Below are positions 1-7,093 of a DNA stretch of 7,136 bases, piece after piece; position 1 is the stretch's first letter, and every line of letters starts with the position of its first letter. Source of the stretch: Christensenella sp. UBA3700 (GTDB lineage Bacteria; Bacillota; Clostridia; Christensenellales; UBA3700); the NCBI GenBank assembly GCA_002372775.1, contig DFIJ01000105.1, positions 1 to 7,136 on the forward strand. The letters run 5' to 3'. The notes below the pieces were generated by a model. The model did not search any database and was not told the origin of the DNA. It saw nothing but the letters and a program-made list of their open reading frames with translations. The translations under genes were made by a program, and so were the position numbers.

Positions 1-1455
1 CTAGGCTATGTTCTTCCTATAATGAATATGGTGGATAGACAATCTAACAAAATACAAGCAATTATTGTATGCCCAACAAGAGAACTAGTAATCCAAATAT
101 GCGATGTATTTAAAATGGCTACTAAGTATTATGAGGGATTTAGAGTTGCTGGTATTTATGGTGGTCAAAACTTTGAAAGACAATTAATGTATTTGAGAAA
201 AAAGCCTCAAGTAATTATAGGTACTCCAGGAAGAATTCTAGATCATTTAGATAGACATACTCTTAAGCTTCAAGAGACAAAGTGTTTTGTTCTTGATGAG
301 GGTGATGAGATGTTTGATATGGGATTTAGAGATGATATTGAAACAATAATGAAAGCTCTTCCTCAAATTACTACACAAAAACTTTTATTCTCAGCTACAA
401 TTCCCCAAGCAATTGAAAATATAATAAATCAAAAGTTTAAAGAACCTGTATATGTAGAAGCTACAGTTGATGGGGAAAACATTCCAGAGATTAAGCAATA
501 TTATACTATGGTTCAAGATAGTCAAAGAGTATCTGCTTTATTATATCTAAAGAGAGTAAATAAATACGAAAGATGCATTGTCTTTTGTAACACAAAGGCA
601 AGAGCAGATAAGTTATATCAAGCATTAGTTAAGGCAAAAGCTAATGTTGCAGTAATTCATAGTGATATTAGACAAAATGAAAGAACTAGAATTATGAAAG
701 CTTTCAAAGAAGGCAAGGTTGAAATGCTAGTTGCAACTGATGTCGCAGCACGTGGTATTGACGTTGATTCTATTAAAGTAATATTCAACTTTGATCCTCC
801 TGCAGATTCTGATTTCTATATTCATAGAATTGGTAGAACAGCAAGAGCCAATAAAACAGGTGCAGCTTATACAATTATTGACCAATCTCAGGTTGGATTT
901 GTTCAAGCATATCAAACTGCTACAAACAATGCTTTAGAATATGTAGATCTTCCAGAATTTAAAGATGAATTCACTTTACCTCATGACGGTTCAAATAAAT
1001 TCCATAAGGTTGAAAAGCAAGGAGCTACAAAGCGTTTCTTCTTAAATATTGGCAAGAAAGACATGCTAGATAAATTCTCTTTAACAAAACTTGTTACAAC
1101 AAAATGTAAAATTGCTTTGCATGAGATAGTAGATGTAAAAGTTTCTGATACATTCTCATTCGTAGAAGTTGGCAATAACAACGTAGCAAATCTAAAGAAG
1201 TTGGAGGGATTAACTCTAGGAAAGAGAAAAGTTGTAATAGAAGAAGCAAAGGGTGACGAAAAGCCATCTTCAAAAGATAAGAGCAAGTCTAAAGGCGGAA
1301 AAGATTTTAAAGAAAAGAAAGACTTTAAGAAGAGTAAGCCTAAAGCAACAAAAGAGCAAATAGAGAAGAGAAATGCTCGTTCTAAGAAAGTTGAAAAGTT
1401 AAATAAAAAATTTGCGCCAAAAGGCGAATTCCAAGCTTACAAGAAAAAGAAATAA
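1..1455 (+). CDS. deaD: DEAD-box ATP-dependent RNA helicase, 5'-truncated by the window (DeaD/CsdA/DbpA type)
   Basis: This is an RNA helicase that unwinds or remodels RNA with ATP, probably in ribosome assembly or mRNA turnover. The reading frame is open from base 1. An ATG at 22 is not the real start, because the codons before it encode LGYVLPI, the residues that normally follow helicase motif I (GTGKT), so motif I lies outside the window. Numbering from the first codon shown: PTREL (25-29), GG (54-55), TPGR (75-78), motif II DEGD (99-102), SAT (131-133), IVFCNT (193-198), VATDVAARGID (244-254) and HRIGRTAR (275-282). A DbpA-type RNA-binding domain follows at about 355-417 (FFLNIGKKD, FSFVEV), then a lysine-rich tail of about 65 residues ending in KKKK. 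Oddities are G for A in motif II and A for G in motif VI. The domain order is that of DeaD/CsdA or DbpA/YxiN; the long basic tail favours DeaD, but the exact orthologue is uncertain. It converges on the pot operon. Confidence 0.95.
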   Translation, partial: LGYVLPIMNMVDRQSNKIQAIIVCPTRELVIQICDVFKMATKYYEGFRVAGIYGGQNFERQLMYLRKKPQVIIGTPGRILDHLDRHTLKLQETKCFVLDEGDEMFDMGFRDDIETIMKALPQITTQKLLFSATIPQAIENIINQKFKEPVYVEATVDGENIPEIKQYYTMVQDSQRVSALLYLKRVNKYERCIVFCNTKARADKLYQALVKAKANVAVIHSDIRQNERTRIMKAFKEGKVEMLVATDVAARGIDVDSIKVIFNFDPPADSDFYIHRIGRTARANKTGAAYTIIDQSQVGFVQAYQTATNNALEYVDLPEFKDEFTLPHDGSNKFHKVEKQGATKRFFLNIGKKDMLDKFSLTKLVTTKCKIALHEIVDVKVSDTFSFVEVGNNNVANLKKLEGLTLGKRKVVIEEAKGDEKPSSKDKSKSKGGKDFKEKKDFKKSKPKATKEQIEKRNARSKKVEKLNKKFAPKGEFQAYKKKK

Positions 1456-1466
1456 TCTTAAAAGTT

Positions 1467-1495
1467 AAAAAAGAGGATTCCAAAATGAATCCTCT
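1467..1495 (-). terminator. Rho-independent terminator of the pot operon, probably bidirectional
   Basis: A 9-bp perfect stem (1472-1480 pairs with 1487-1495, core GAGGATTC/GAATCCTC) closes a 6-nt loop. Read on the minus strand, it is followed directly by six T residues (complement of 1467-1472), the classic intrinsic terminator form. It lies 19 nt past the potD stop codon. On the plus strand it begins 16 nt after the helicase stop, but the sequence after the stem (TCATTGTTTAT) is only weakly T-rich. It therefore probably serves potD strongly and the convergent helicase gene less efficiently. Confidence 0.88.
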
Positions 1496-1514
1496 CATTG
1501 TTTATGCTATTTAA

Positions 1515-2819
1515 TTAAGCATTCTTTACTGCTGTCCAAACGTTTTGCATTGTTTGTGAGCTATCACCGAAGTCTCTCATTACAGCGCAGTATTGAATTA
1601 CTGATTTTGGTGGATATTGTACATAGTCAATAAGCATGTTTTCAGCACCATCTACTCCAATAAAGAAGTAAGAGATGTCTGCATACATAAATCTATCTTC
1701 ATCTTCTGCGATTAATCTTGCAGCAGCTGTAGCTTCATCTTCGTCATCTTCAGCATAAGTAATTGCAGCGTTAGCGTATTCGAAAGTAGCATCTGTGGCA
1801 ATAGCAGATGTGTAACCGATATAATCCATGCTATCAATAGCAGCTTTATCAGAACACATGAAGTTAATCCATAAGTTAGCAGCTGTTGTGTTGCCAGCAT
1901 ATTTAGGAATTGCCCAGTAGTCGCACCATACGTTTGAATACTTTGGTACATAGTAAGCTAAATCTGGATATGAATCTAGAGGTACAACATCTTTAATATC
2001 ATCACTTAATGTGTAAACGGCATCGCCTGACCATTGAAGAAGAAGAGAAGACTTTCCTTCTAGAATATCTGTTTTACCATTATCTGTTTCGTATCCATAG
2101 AAAGAAGATAACTTCTTTTGTGTAATAAGATTTGTTTTGATTTGGTTAAGATGTTCGCTATCTGTATAATTGATAACATCGTTTAAAGAAGCGCCGTTAT
2201 CTAAAGCAGTCTTAAATGTATAAACTGCGCCAGCAGCCATTGTATCTCTTACGCTATCTTTCATTTGGATCTTTCCATATGATGTAGACCATAATGCATT
2301 CCAACCTTCGCTCTTTAGAGTAGCTGTTGAGATGTTAGATCTATTGTATACGATACCTAATGTACCCCACATGTAAGCACAAGCATAATCGCCAGGAACT
2401 GAACTAAATGTGTCGCCTGTTAAGTATGCTGAAACATTCTTTCTGTTATCTACTACTTCCTTGCCATCAACATCTGTTCCGAAATCCTTAGCAAGGCTTA
2501 ATAATAGTTCTTGTCTTGCCATTTTTTCTACCATGTAGTCAGAAGGGCAGATGATATCAAAATCAGCCTTAGATAAAGAAATCTTAGCGTACATTTCTTC
2601 GTTTGTTGGTGTGTATTGAACATCAACTTCAATATCCTTTCCTGTTACGCTTTTGTAGTATTCTTGGAATTCAGCAATAAGACCTTCATTTAAATATTCA
2701 TCAATTGTAAGAATCTTTAATGTGTCTTCACGGTTTGCAGAGCAAGCTGTAAACATTGGGATAATTGAGATGCACATAAGTGCTGTAACAATTAACATTA
2801 AAACTACTTTCTTTTTCAT
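1515..2819 (-). CDS. potD: PotD: polyamine ABC transporter substrate-binding lipoprotein
   Basis: This is the extracytoplasmic solute-binding protein of a spermidine/putrescine-type importer; it delivers ligand to PotB/PotC. The N-terminus is a lipoprotein signal: MKKK, a hydrophobic stretch at about 5-22, then a lipobox-like FTAC with Cys26 as the probable lipid-anchored residue. Family blocks match PotD in order: CPSDYMVEKM (91-100), YMWGTLGIVYNR (149-160), MKDSVRDTM (176-184), LLLQWSGDAVY (250-259 region), and WCDYWAIP (298-305), which matches E. coli WMDSLAIP, whose W and D contact the polyamine. It has 434 residues against about 350 for E. coli PotD. Part of the excess is an acidic stretch at about 355-376 (EDDEDE, AEDEDR). 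AGGAG lies 9 nt before the ATG, and the gene is last in the operon, 25 nt after potC. Polyamine specificity is inferred from family blocks and gene context; spermidine versus putrescine cannot be decided. Confidence 0.93.
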   Translation of the reverse strand: MKKKVVLMLIVTALMCISIIPMFTACSANREDTLKILTIDEYLNEGLIAEFQEYYKSVTGKDIEVDVQYTPTNEEMYAKISLSKADFDIICPSDYMVEKMARQELLLSLAKDFGTDVDGKEVVDNRKNVSAYLTGDTFSSVPGDYACAYMWGTLGIVYNRSNISTATLKSEGWNALWSTSYGKIQMKDSVRDTMAAGAVYTFKTALDNGASLNDVINYTDSEHLNQIKTNLITQKKLSSFYGYETDNGKTDILEGKSSLLLQWSGDAVYTLSDDIKDVVPLDSYPDLAYYVPKYSNVWCDYWAIPKYAGNTTAANLWINFMCSDKAAIDSMDYIGYTSAIATDATFEYANAAITYAEDDEDEATAAARLIAEDEDRFMYADISYFFIGVDGAENMLIDYVQYPPKSVIQYCAVMRDFGDSSQTMQNVWTAVKNA

Positions 2820-2844
2820 TTTAATAAACTCCTATATATAAATT

Positions 2845-3687
2845 TTATTTTTTACCTTTGTTATCTAAACTCTTTTGTGGCTTATTCATAAACATTAATA
2901 GGCCAAGAATTATAAAGAATATAATCGTGAATAGCGCTCTAAACTCTGATGGTAGAGCTCTCTTTCCTGATTGTTTTGCATAAATCAAAGTAGAGATTGT
3001 GTCACGATTGTTGATTGTGAATTCTGTAATTACGAAATCATCAATACTTAGAGTAAATGCCATAACAAAACCAACAATAATACCAGGAAGAAGCTCTGGA
3101 ATTAATGCTTTAAATATTGCTTGTCTATAATTACAACCTAAATCTAATGCAGCTTCATAAATCTTGTTGTCTGATTGAGCAAGTCTTGGAGATACATTTA
3201 GTATTACGTATGGTGTACAGAATGATGTGTGAGCTAAAATTACTTCGAATAATTCTAGTTGGCTGCCAGTTTTAAAAATTCCTCTAAATACTTGGAATAA
3301 TAACATCATTGACATAGCAGTTACGATTTCTGAGTTAACCATAGGAATTTGGTTTGTTGTTTTATATGCGTTTAATACTCTCTTGTTTCTAATGCTGTGA
3401 ATACCAATTGCAGCAGCAGTGCCTAATATTGTAGAAAGTGTACTTGCAACTAGGGCAATAATTAATGTGTTTTGAAGTGCACTGAAGATTACTTTTGTTT
3501 GTTTTCCATTAAATAAATCTTGGTAATTCTTAAAAGTGAATTCGCCCCATGTTCCAAATGTAGCACTATTAGTAAATGACCATAAAATCATCCAAATAAT
3601 AGGTAGGTATAACAATCCAAGGATTATTAAGACATATGTCCAAGATAGGGTCTTTGTTGTTGTTTTTAATGCTTTTTGCTTATCCAT
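2845..3687 (-). CDS. potC: PotC: polyamine ABC transporter permease
   Basis: This is the second membrane subunit of the importer, pairing with PotB to form the translocation path. At 280 residues it is close to the family norm. About six membrane segments can be seen, near residues 15-38, 70-93, 115-135, 141-160, 200-221 and 249-267. The cytoplasmic EAA loop that docks on the ATPase is well preserved: EAALDLG at 178-184, followed by IPELLPGI. FTLSIDDFVITEF (211-223) is a strong PotC-type block. The C-terminus is short and basic (NKGKK). Its ATG overlaps the potB stop by one base (TAATG), and AAGGGGG lies just upstream inside the end of potB, so translation is probably coupled. Nothing is broken or unusual in it. 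Confidence 0.95.
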   Translation of the reverse strand: MDKQKALKTTTKTLSWTYVLIILGLLYLPIIWMILWSFTNSATFGTWGEFTFKNYQDLFNGKQTKVIFSALQNTLIIALVASTLSTILGTAAAIGIHSIRNKRVLNAYKTTNQIPMVNSEIVTAMSMMLLFQVFRGIFKTGSQLELFEVILAHTSFCTPYVILNVSPRLAQSDNKIYEAALDLGCNYRQAIFKALIPELLPGIIVGFVMAFTLSIDDFVITEFTINNRDTISTLIYAKQSGKRALPSEFRALFTIIFFIILGLLMFMNKPQKSLDNKGKK

Positions 3688-4523
3688 TACATCATACCCC
3701 CTTGTGCATTTCCGTCTTTATCATACTTGTTAACGATTGCCATAGATATTCCAATAACTACAAGAATAATTAATGAAATAGCACTTGCAACATTAAAGCT
3801 TATGAATGATTCGCTATAGATATAGTCACCTACAAGAATATAAGTGTTATTACTCATAATATTTGCGATGGCAAATGTAGTGATAGATGGCATAAATACC
3901 ATTGTTATTCCACTTAAAATGCCAGGAAGAGATAGAGGAACAGTAACTTTCCTTAATACTGTAAACTCGTTGGCTCCTAAATCGCGTGCGCCTTCATATA
4001 AACAATTATCTATTTTTTCTATAACGTTATATATAGGCATAATCATATAGGGTAGATAATTATATATCATTGTAAATGTAACAGAGAACTCGCCAAGCTT
4101 GATATCCATAGCTTCAAATACTGCCTTTGTTGCCAAAGTTCTAATTAAGAAATTTACCCACATTGGAAGCATGAATAACATAACTATTACGTTCTTATGC
4201 TTTAGAGTTGATCTGCTAAGAATTAGTGCAATTGGATAACCAATAATTAAACATGCAAGAGTAGAGATAATACCAATCTTGAATGAACGCTCAAGCATAT
4301 CTAAGTTTGTAGGACTAAAAACTTCTTTAAAGTTTGCGATAGTGAAGTTAAGTGTTAAACTTCCGTCAAACTTGCGCTCTGTGAATGCATATAAGAAAAG
4401 AATTACAAGAGGTAAAATAATGAACATAACCATAAATACCCCGTAAGGTATTGATAGATATTTTCTTGAGAATTGCTTCAACTTAAATGCACTTCTTAAG
4501 TTTGAAATAGAACTGTTTCCCAT
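3687..4523 (-). CDS. potB: PotB: polyamine ABC transporter permease
   Basis: This is the first membrane subunit of the importer, and at 278 residues it has the usual length. It has a cytoplasmic basic N-terminus and about six hydrophobic segments near residues 27-49, 83-104, 112-133, 149-167, 201-221 and 247-265. The EAA loop reads EGARDLG at 177-183, followed by VTVPLSLPGI. This is a mild variant (G for the first A) of the motif that contacts the ATPase. SITTFAIANIM (203-213) is typical of PotB. The gene starts one base after the potA stop. The nearest purine-rich ribosome site (AGAGG, about 15 nt upstream) is rather far away, so expression probably depends on ribosomes finishing potA. It is assigned PotB rather than PotC by gene order and by its sequence blocks. 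Confidence 0.94.
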   Translation of the reverse strand: MGNSSISNLRSAFKLKQFSRKYLSIPYGVFMVMFIILPLVILFLYAFTERKFDGSLTLNFTIANFKEVFSPTNLDMLERSFKIGIISTLACLIIGYPIALILSRSTLKHKNVIVMLFMLPMWVNFLIRTLATKAVFEAMDIKLGEFSVTFTMIYNYLPYMIMPIYNVIEKIDNCLYEGARDLGANEFTVLRKVTVPLSLPGILSGITMVFMPSITTFAIANIMSNNTYILVGDYIYSESFISFNVASAISLIILVVIGISMAIVNKYDKDGNAQGGMM

Positions 4524-4524
4524 A

Positions 4525-6375
4525 TTATTTATCTATAACCTCTTTTATTACGCATTCGTCTTTTATTTCGTATTTATCTTTTAATAGTTTCTTAACTTCT
4601 TCAGGTGTTACAAAACCTTCAAAATTAAAAGCGTATGGTTGAATCTTAATACCGATTCTATCGCCATCATCCCATAAGTATTCAGTGTTAGCAAAAATGT
4701 GCTTGTTGTTATCTGTTCTTAATGTTACAAAGTAATTCTTTCCTTTATAAATCATAGATTCAACATTTGCAGATAATGGAGCATTCCATTCATCGTCTTC
4801 CATATCTACATCGTCAAATGAGAATGATACAGTACCTTCTTTATTTACATAATCGTCAGGATTGTAATCAGTACCAAAGAACTTAATAGGATCGAATTCG
4901 TATACATCACCATATAAATCGAATGTATTTTCGCTCTTAAATGTAACTGGAACGATGTTTGTTCTAACTTCGATTTTCATAATTTGGATATCGAATGGAT
5001 CAACACTTAGACTTACTGCTTGTCCAACTTTATATTCTTTTGTGCTATGGATTATGAATTCATAACCATTGCATGTGCAACTTGCTTCATAATGAACTCC
5101 TCTAAACATAGAAGAATTAATAACGCCATCAAATGAACCTTGACCTGGTTTTTTGACAATCCAGTCTTCAGGTCTAATTACGACTTCGATTGGTTCGTGC
5201 TTGCCAAATCCAGTATCTACGCATTCAACTTCTACTCCGCAGAACTTAACAAGCTTATCTTTTAACATAACGCCATCGAAGATGTTTGCTTCTCCGATAA
5301 AGTCAGCAACGTAAGAGTTAACTGGTTCGTTATAGATTTCCATTGGAGAGCCTTTTTGCATAATCTTTCCATCTCTCATAACGATGATTGTGTCAGACAT
5401 TGTTAATGCTTCTTCTTGGTCGTGAGTTACATAAATAAAAGTGATACCTAATTTCTTATGCATTTCTTTTAATTCAAGTTGCATTTCTTGTCTCATCTTT
5501 AAATCTAGTGCGCCTAAAGGTTCGTCAAGAAGAAGAATCTTTGGTTCGTTGATAATAGCACGAGCAATGGCAACTCTTTGTTGTTGTCCGCCAGATAGTG
5601 AATTTACGTTTCTATCTTCATAATCTGAAAGACCAACCATCTTTAATGCATTCTTAACTTTCTTATCTATAAACTCTTTATATAATTTAATCTTCTTTAC
5701 TTTCTTTGTTACTTCAGCTCTATATGCGTAAGCGTCCTTGTATTCAACCTTCTTTGTCTTTCCTGATGAAGTGTGGTCGCTGTTATAGATAACTTGATCA
5801 ACTAAAGTGTTTTCAGGTTTAATGTTTGTTAAACCTTGAGCTTTAGCCTTTTCTAAATATTCTTTATAAAGATTAACTTTAACGAACTTCTTAGATTGAA
5901 CTTCTCTATATTCGTAAGCGCTCTTATATTTAACTTTCTTTGTTTCGCCTGTTGGTTTACGATCTTTGTCGTAAATGATTTGATCAACAAGTGAATTCTT
6001 TAAATTAACAAGCTTTGTGTAGTCTTGTCCGTTTTTATCTTTTAAAGTTTGCTCAACCTTCTTTAATTTCAAACCAAAAGCAACGTTATTAAAAACGTTT
6101 AGATGTGGGAATAGAGCATACTTTTGGAAAACTGTATTAACAGCTCTTTTATATGGAGGAAGACCCGCGATGTCTTTACCGTCGAAGAATATTTGGCCAG
6201 AAGTTGGTTGTTCAAAACCAGCAATCATTCTTAGCGTTGTTGTTTTGCCACAGCCTGAAGGTCCTAAAATTGTAACAAATTCACCTTTTTTAATATCAAG
6301 GTTAATGTTCTTAACAACAGTCTTGTTTCCGTATACTTTAGTTAAATCTTTTAATTGAATGATATAATCTTCCAT
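4525..6375 (-). CDS. potA: PotA: polyamine ABC transporter ATPase, enlarged by a duplicated insert and an extra C-terminal domain
   Basis: This cytoplasmic ATPase powers polyamine import through PotB/PotC. All catalytic motifs are intact: Walker A GPSGCGKT (38-45), Q-loop [12 protein letters not shown] (82-93), signature LSGGQQQ (260-266), Walker B ILLLDEP (280-286), GALD (288-291) and the H-loop His318. A TOBE-type regulatory region follows: VVIRPED (398-404) and about 415-467. Two features make it 616 residues instead of about 350-380. About 125 residues (108-233) split the usual link between GLKLKKV and [15 protein letters not shown], and residues about 470-590 form a second TOBE-like unit. 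The start at 6375 is chosen because AAGGAG sits 6 nt upstream, and translation from this ATG begins exactly where family homology does ([16 protein letters not shown]). An in-frame ATG at 6471 lies deep inside the upstream gene and is rejected. The gap to the regulator gene is 10 nt. Intact motifs and clean frames argue for a working enzyme. Confidence 0.94.
   Translation of the reverse strand: MEDYIIQLKDLTKVYGNKTVVKNINLDIKKGEFVTILGPSGCGKTTTLRMIAGFEQPTSGQIFFDGKDIAGLPPYKRAVNTVFQKYALFPHLNVFNNVAFGLKLKKVEQTLKDKNGQDYTKLVNLKNSLVDQIIYDKDRKPTGETKKVKYKSAYEYREVQSKKFVKVNLYKEYLEKAKAQGLTNIKPENTLVDQVIYNSDHTSSGKTKKVEYKDAYAYRAEVTKKVKKIKLYKEFIDKKVKNALKMVGLSDYEDRNVNSLSGGQQQRVAIARAIINEPKILLLDEPLGALDLKMRQEMQLELKEMHKKLGITFIYVTHDQEEALTMSDTIIVMRDGKIMQKGSPMEIYNEPVNSYVADFIGEANIFDGVMLKDKLVKFCGVEVECVDTGFGKHEPIEVVIRPEDWIVKKPGQGSFDGVINSSMFRGVHYEASCTCNGYEFIIHSTKEYKVGQAVSLSVDPFDIQIMKIEVRTNIVPVTFKSENTFDLYGDVYEFDPIKFFGTDYNPDDYVNKEGTVSFSFDDVDMEDDEWNAPLSANVESMIYKGKNYFVTLRTDNNKHIFANTEYLWDDGDRIGIKIQPYAFNFEGFVTPEEVKKLLKDKYEIKDECVIKEVIDK
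5626..5997 (-). repeat. Tandem 62-codon repeat inside potA
   Basis: Residues 127-188 and 189-250 of PotA align without gaps at a period of 62. Twenty-seven of the first 50 positions are identical. Landmarks are NSLVDQIIY against [22 protein letters not shown] against [13 protein letters not shown], and NLYKEYLEK against KLYKEFIDK. The last dozen or so residues of the second unit merge into the normal ABC sequence ([13 protein letters not shown]), so the two units account for almost all the excess between Q-loop and signature. The DNA copies have diverged visibly, so the duplication is not recent. Each unit looks like a beta hairpin with a turn (TGE/SGK), followed by a lysine-rich helix. Confidence 0.85.
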
Positions 6376-6380
6376 ATATA

Positions 6381-6387
6381 TCTCCTT
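6381..6387 (-). promoter_or_regulatory. Ribosome binding site that fixes the potA start
   Basis: AAGGAGA on the minus strand overlaps the TAA stop codon of the regulator gene (6388-6386) and sits 5-6 nt before the ATG at 6375. It is the strongest Shine-Dalgarno sequence in the operon. It shows that potA begins here rather than at the in-frame ATG at 6471. Confidence 0.85.
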
Positions 6388-6919
6388 AGAATGTAGGTGG
6401 GCTAGATACCCAAATAACTTTTGCAATTTCATCTGAAGCGTTTTCAAGATTGTGAATTCTGCCTGCTTCATAATAGAAAGAACAGCCTTTCTTTACTAGA
6501 GCTTTTTTCTTTCCTAAGTGAAGAATAACTTCACCTTCTAATACATAACCAAACTCTTCGCCTTCGTGTGGTCTATCTTCATCCATTGAAGAATGAGGCT
6601 TAATCTCAACTATGATAGGTTCCATTTCGTTTTTTTGTGCGTTTGGAACAAGCCATGTTTGAGTATATCTTTCATCTTCTTTAACAATAAAGTCGTCATG
6701 ATTGAAAATGACTTTTTCGTTGTCAGCATCACTAAAGAACTCTTTAAGATCAGTGCCTAGGGCATTTAAAAGATCTACCAAAGTGGCAATAGATGGCGAT
6801 GTTAAGTCGTTTTCTAGCTGAGAGATATAACCCTTTGTTAACTCGCATCTATCTGCTAGTTCTTCTTGGGTAAAACCACATTGCAATCTTAATGATTTAA
6901 TCTTTACTCCTAATTCCAT
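6386..6919 (-). CDS. XRE-family helix-turn-helix regulator with C-terminal cupin domain (PuuR-like)
   Basis: This is a probable transcriptional regulator of the polyamine transport operon that it heads. Residues about 5-60 form an XRE/Cro helix-turn-helix: [19 protein letters not shown], then [12 protein letters not shown] and [15 protein letters not shown]. Residues about 103-172 form a cupin barrel: [34 protein letters not shown], and [13 protein letters not shown]. The acidic and histidine residues match the usual cupin metal or ligand positions. At 177 residues it is about the length of E. coli PuuR, which responds to putrescine. The HTH-cupin plus potABCD arrangement is known in Firmicutes. 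The start ATG is the one giving homology from the first residues; only a weak GAAGTGA-like ribosome site precedes it, which would keep the regulator scarce relative to the transporter. That it represses its own operon through the leader palindromes, and that polyamine is its ligand, are inferences. Confidence 0.92.
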   Translation of the reverse strand: MELGVKIKSLRLQCGFTQEELADRCELTKGYISQLENDLTSPSIATLVDLLNALGTDLKEFFSDADNEKVIFNHDDFIVKEDERYTQTWLVPNAQKNEMEPIIVEIKPHSSMDEDRPHEGEEFGYVLEGEVILHLGKKKALVKKGCSFYYEAGRIHNLENASDEIAKVIWVSSPPTF

Positions 6920-6944
6920 TTTCTCACTTCTTTTTGTTTTTAAT

Positions 6945-6996
6945 TAGTTTAGTATTTTTAAACTTTAAAAATAGCCAGTATTTTTTAACTAAACTA
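6945..6996. promoter_or_regulatory. Nested palindromes and direct repeats in the operon leader, candidate regulator operator
   Basis: An outer inverted repeat, TAGTTTAGT (6945-6953) and ACTAAACTA (6988-6996), is perfect over 9 bp with 34 nt between the arms. Inside it, 6953-6973 is a perfect palindrome with 10-bp arms around one central base (C6963), left arm TATTTTTAAA. A direct repeat of 14 nt with one mismatch overlaps both: AGTATTTTTAAACT (6951-6964) and AGTATTTTTTAACT (6977-6990). All of this lies between the predicted transcription start and the regulator's ATG, a normal place for a repressor site. Low GC makes short A/T palindromes common by chance, but the G/C-containing outer arms and the direct repeat are less easily dismissed. 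Confidence 0.5.
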
Positions 6997-6999
6997 TGA

Positions 7000-7016
7000 G
7001 TTTAAAATTATTAAAC
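7000..7016. promoter_or_regulatory. Small palindrome at the predicted transcription start
   Basis: GTTTAA (7000-7005) and TTAAAC (7011-7016) form a 6-5-6 inverted repeat covering the position where transcription should begin, about 7 nt beyond the -10 box. It shares the GTTTA core with the outer arms at 6945 and 6988 and with a TAGTTTA that overlaps the -10 box (7027-7033). It may be a further operator half-site pair or a chance A/T palindrome. Confidence 0.35.
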
Positions 7017-7022
7017 AAGAAA

Positions 7023-7051
7023 ATTGTAGTTTATTATATAAACCATGTCAA
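7023..7051 (-). promoter_or_regulatory. Sigma-70/SigA-type promoter of the regulator-potABCD operon
   Basis: On the minus strand a perfect TTGACA (-35, 7046-7051) is followed after exactly 17 bp by TACAAT (-10, 7023-7028). The nearby TATAAT at 7033-7038 is only 7 bp from the -35 and cannot pair with it. The 40 bases upstream of the -35 (7052-7093) are almost pure A/T, including the palindrome AATAATATATTATT (7065-7078), and could act as an UP element. Transcription should start near 7016, giving a leader of about 97 nt before the regulator's ATG. Confidence 0.75.
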
Positions 7052-7093
7052 TAAAATTGAATAAAATAATATATTATTATTTAAAAATTTTGT

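Noticed and set aside
22..24. ATG at 22 as the true start of the helicase gene
   Set aside because: The frame is open to base 1, and the preceding codons encode LGYVLPI, which continues the conserved helicase sequence after motif I; the protein would lack its ATP-binding motif if it began here.
727..1286. Minus-strand open frames opposite the helicase gene
   Set aside because: They lie entirely within a well-conserved coding region, have no ribosome site, and their translations show no recognisable domain; they are antisense shadows.
3536..4050. Plus-strand open frames within potB and potC
   Set aside because: They are mirror images of hydrophobic permease codons with no start signals or family features.
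5626..5997. Assembly duplication or frameshift as the explanation for the PotA repeat
   Set aside because: The two copies differ at many codons and keep one open frame flanked by normal ABC sequence, so they are an old in-frame duplication rather than an artefact.
6376..6471. Upstream in-frame ATG at 6471 that would give PotA 32 more N-terminal residues
   Set aside because: It would overlap the end of the regulator gene by 86 bases. The extra residues do not resemble ABC ATPases, and a strong AAGGAG site sits just before the ATG at 6375.
7033..7051. TATAAT at 7033-7038 as the -10 box of the operon promoter
   Set aside because: It lies only 7 bp from the TTGACA; TACAAT at 7023-7028 gives the ideal 17-bp spacing. 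It could serve only a different, weaker promoter without a -35.
6920..7093. Riboswitch or transcription attenuator in the operon leader
   Set aside because: The leader is about 97 nt and A/T-rich, shows no recognisable riboswitch core, and no hairpin is followed by a T-run on the minus strand before the regulator gene.
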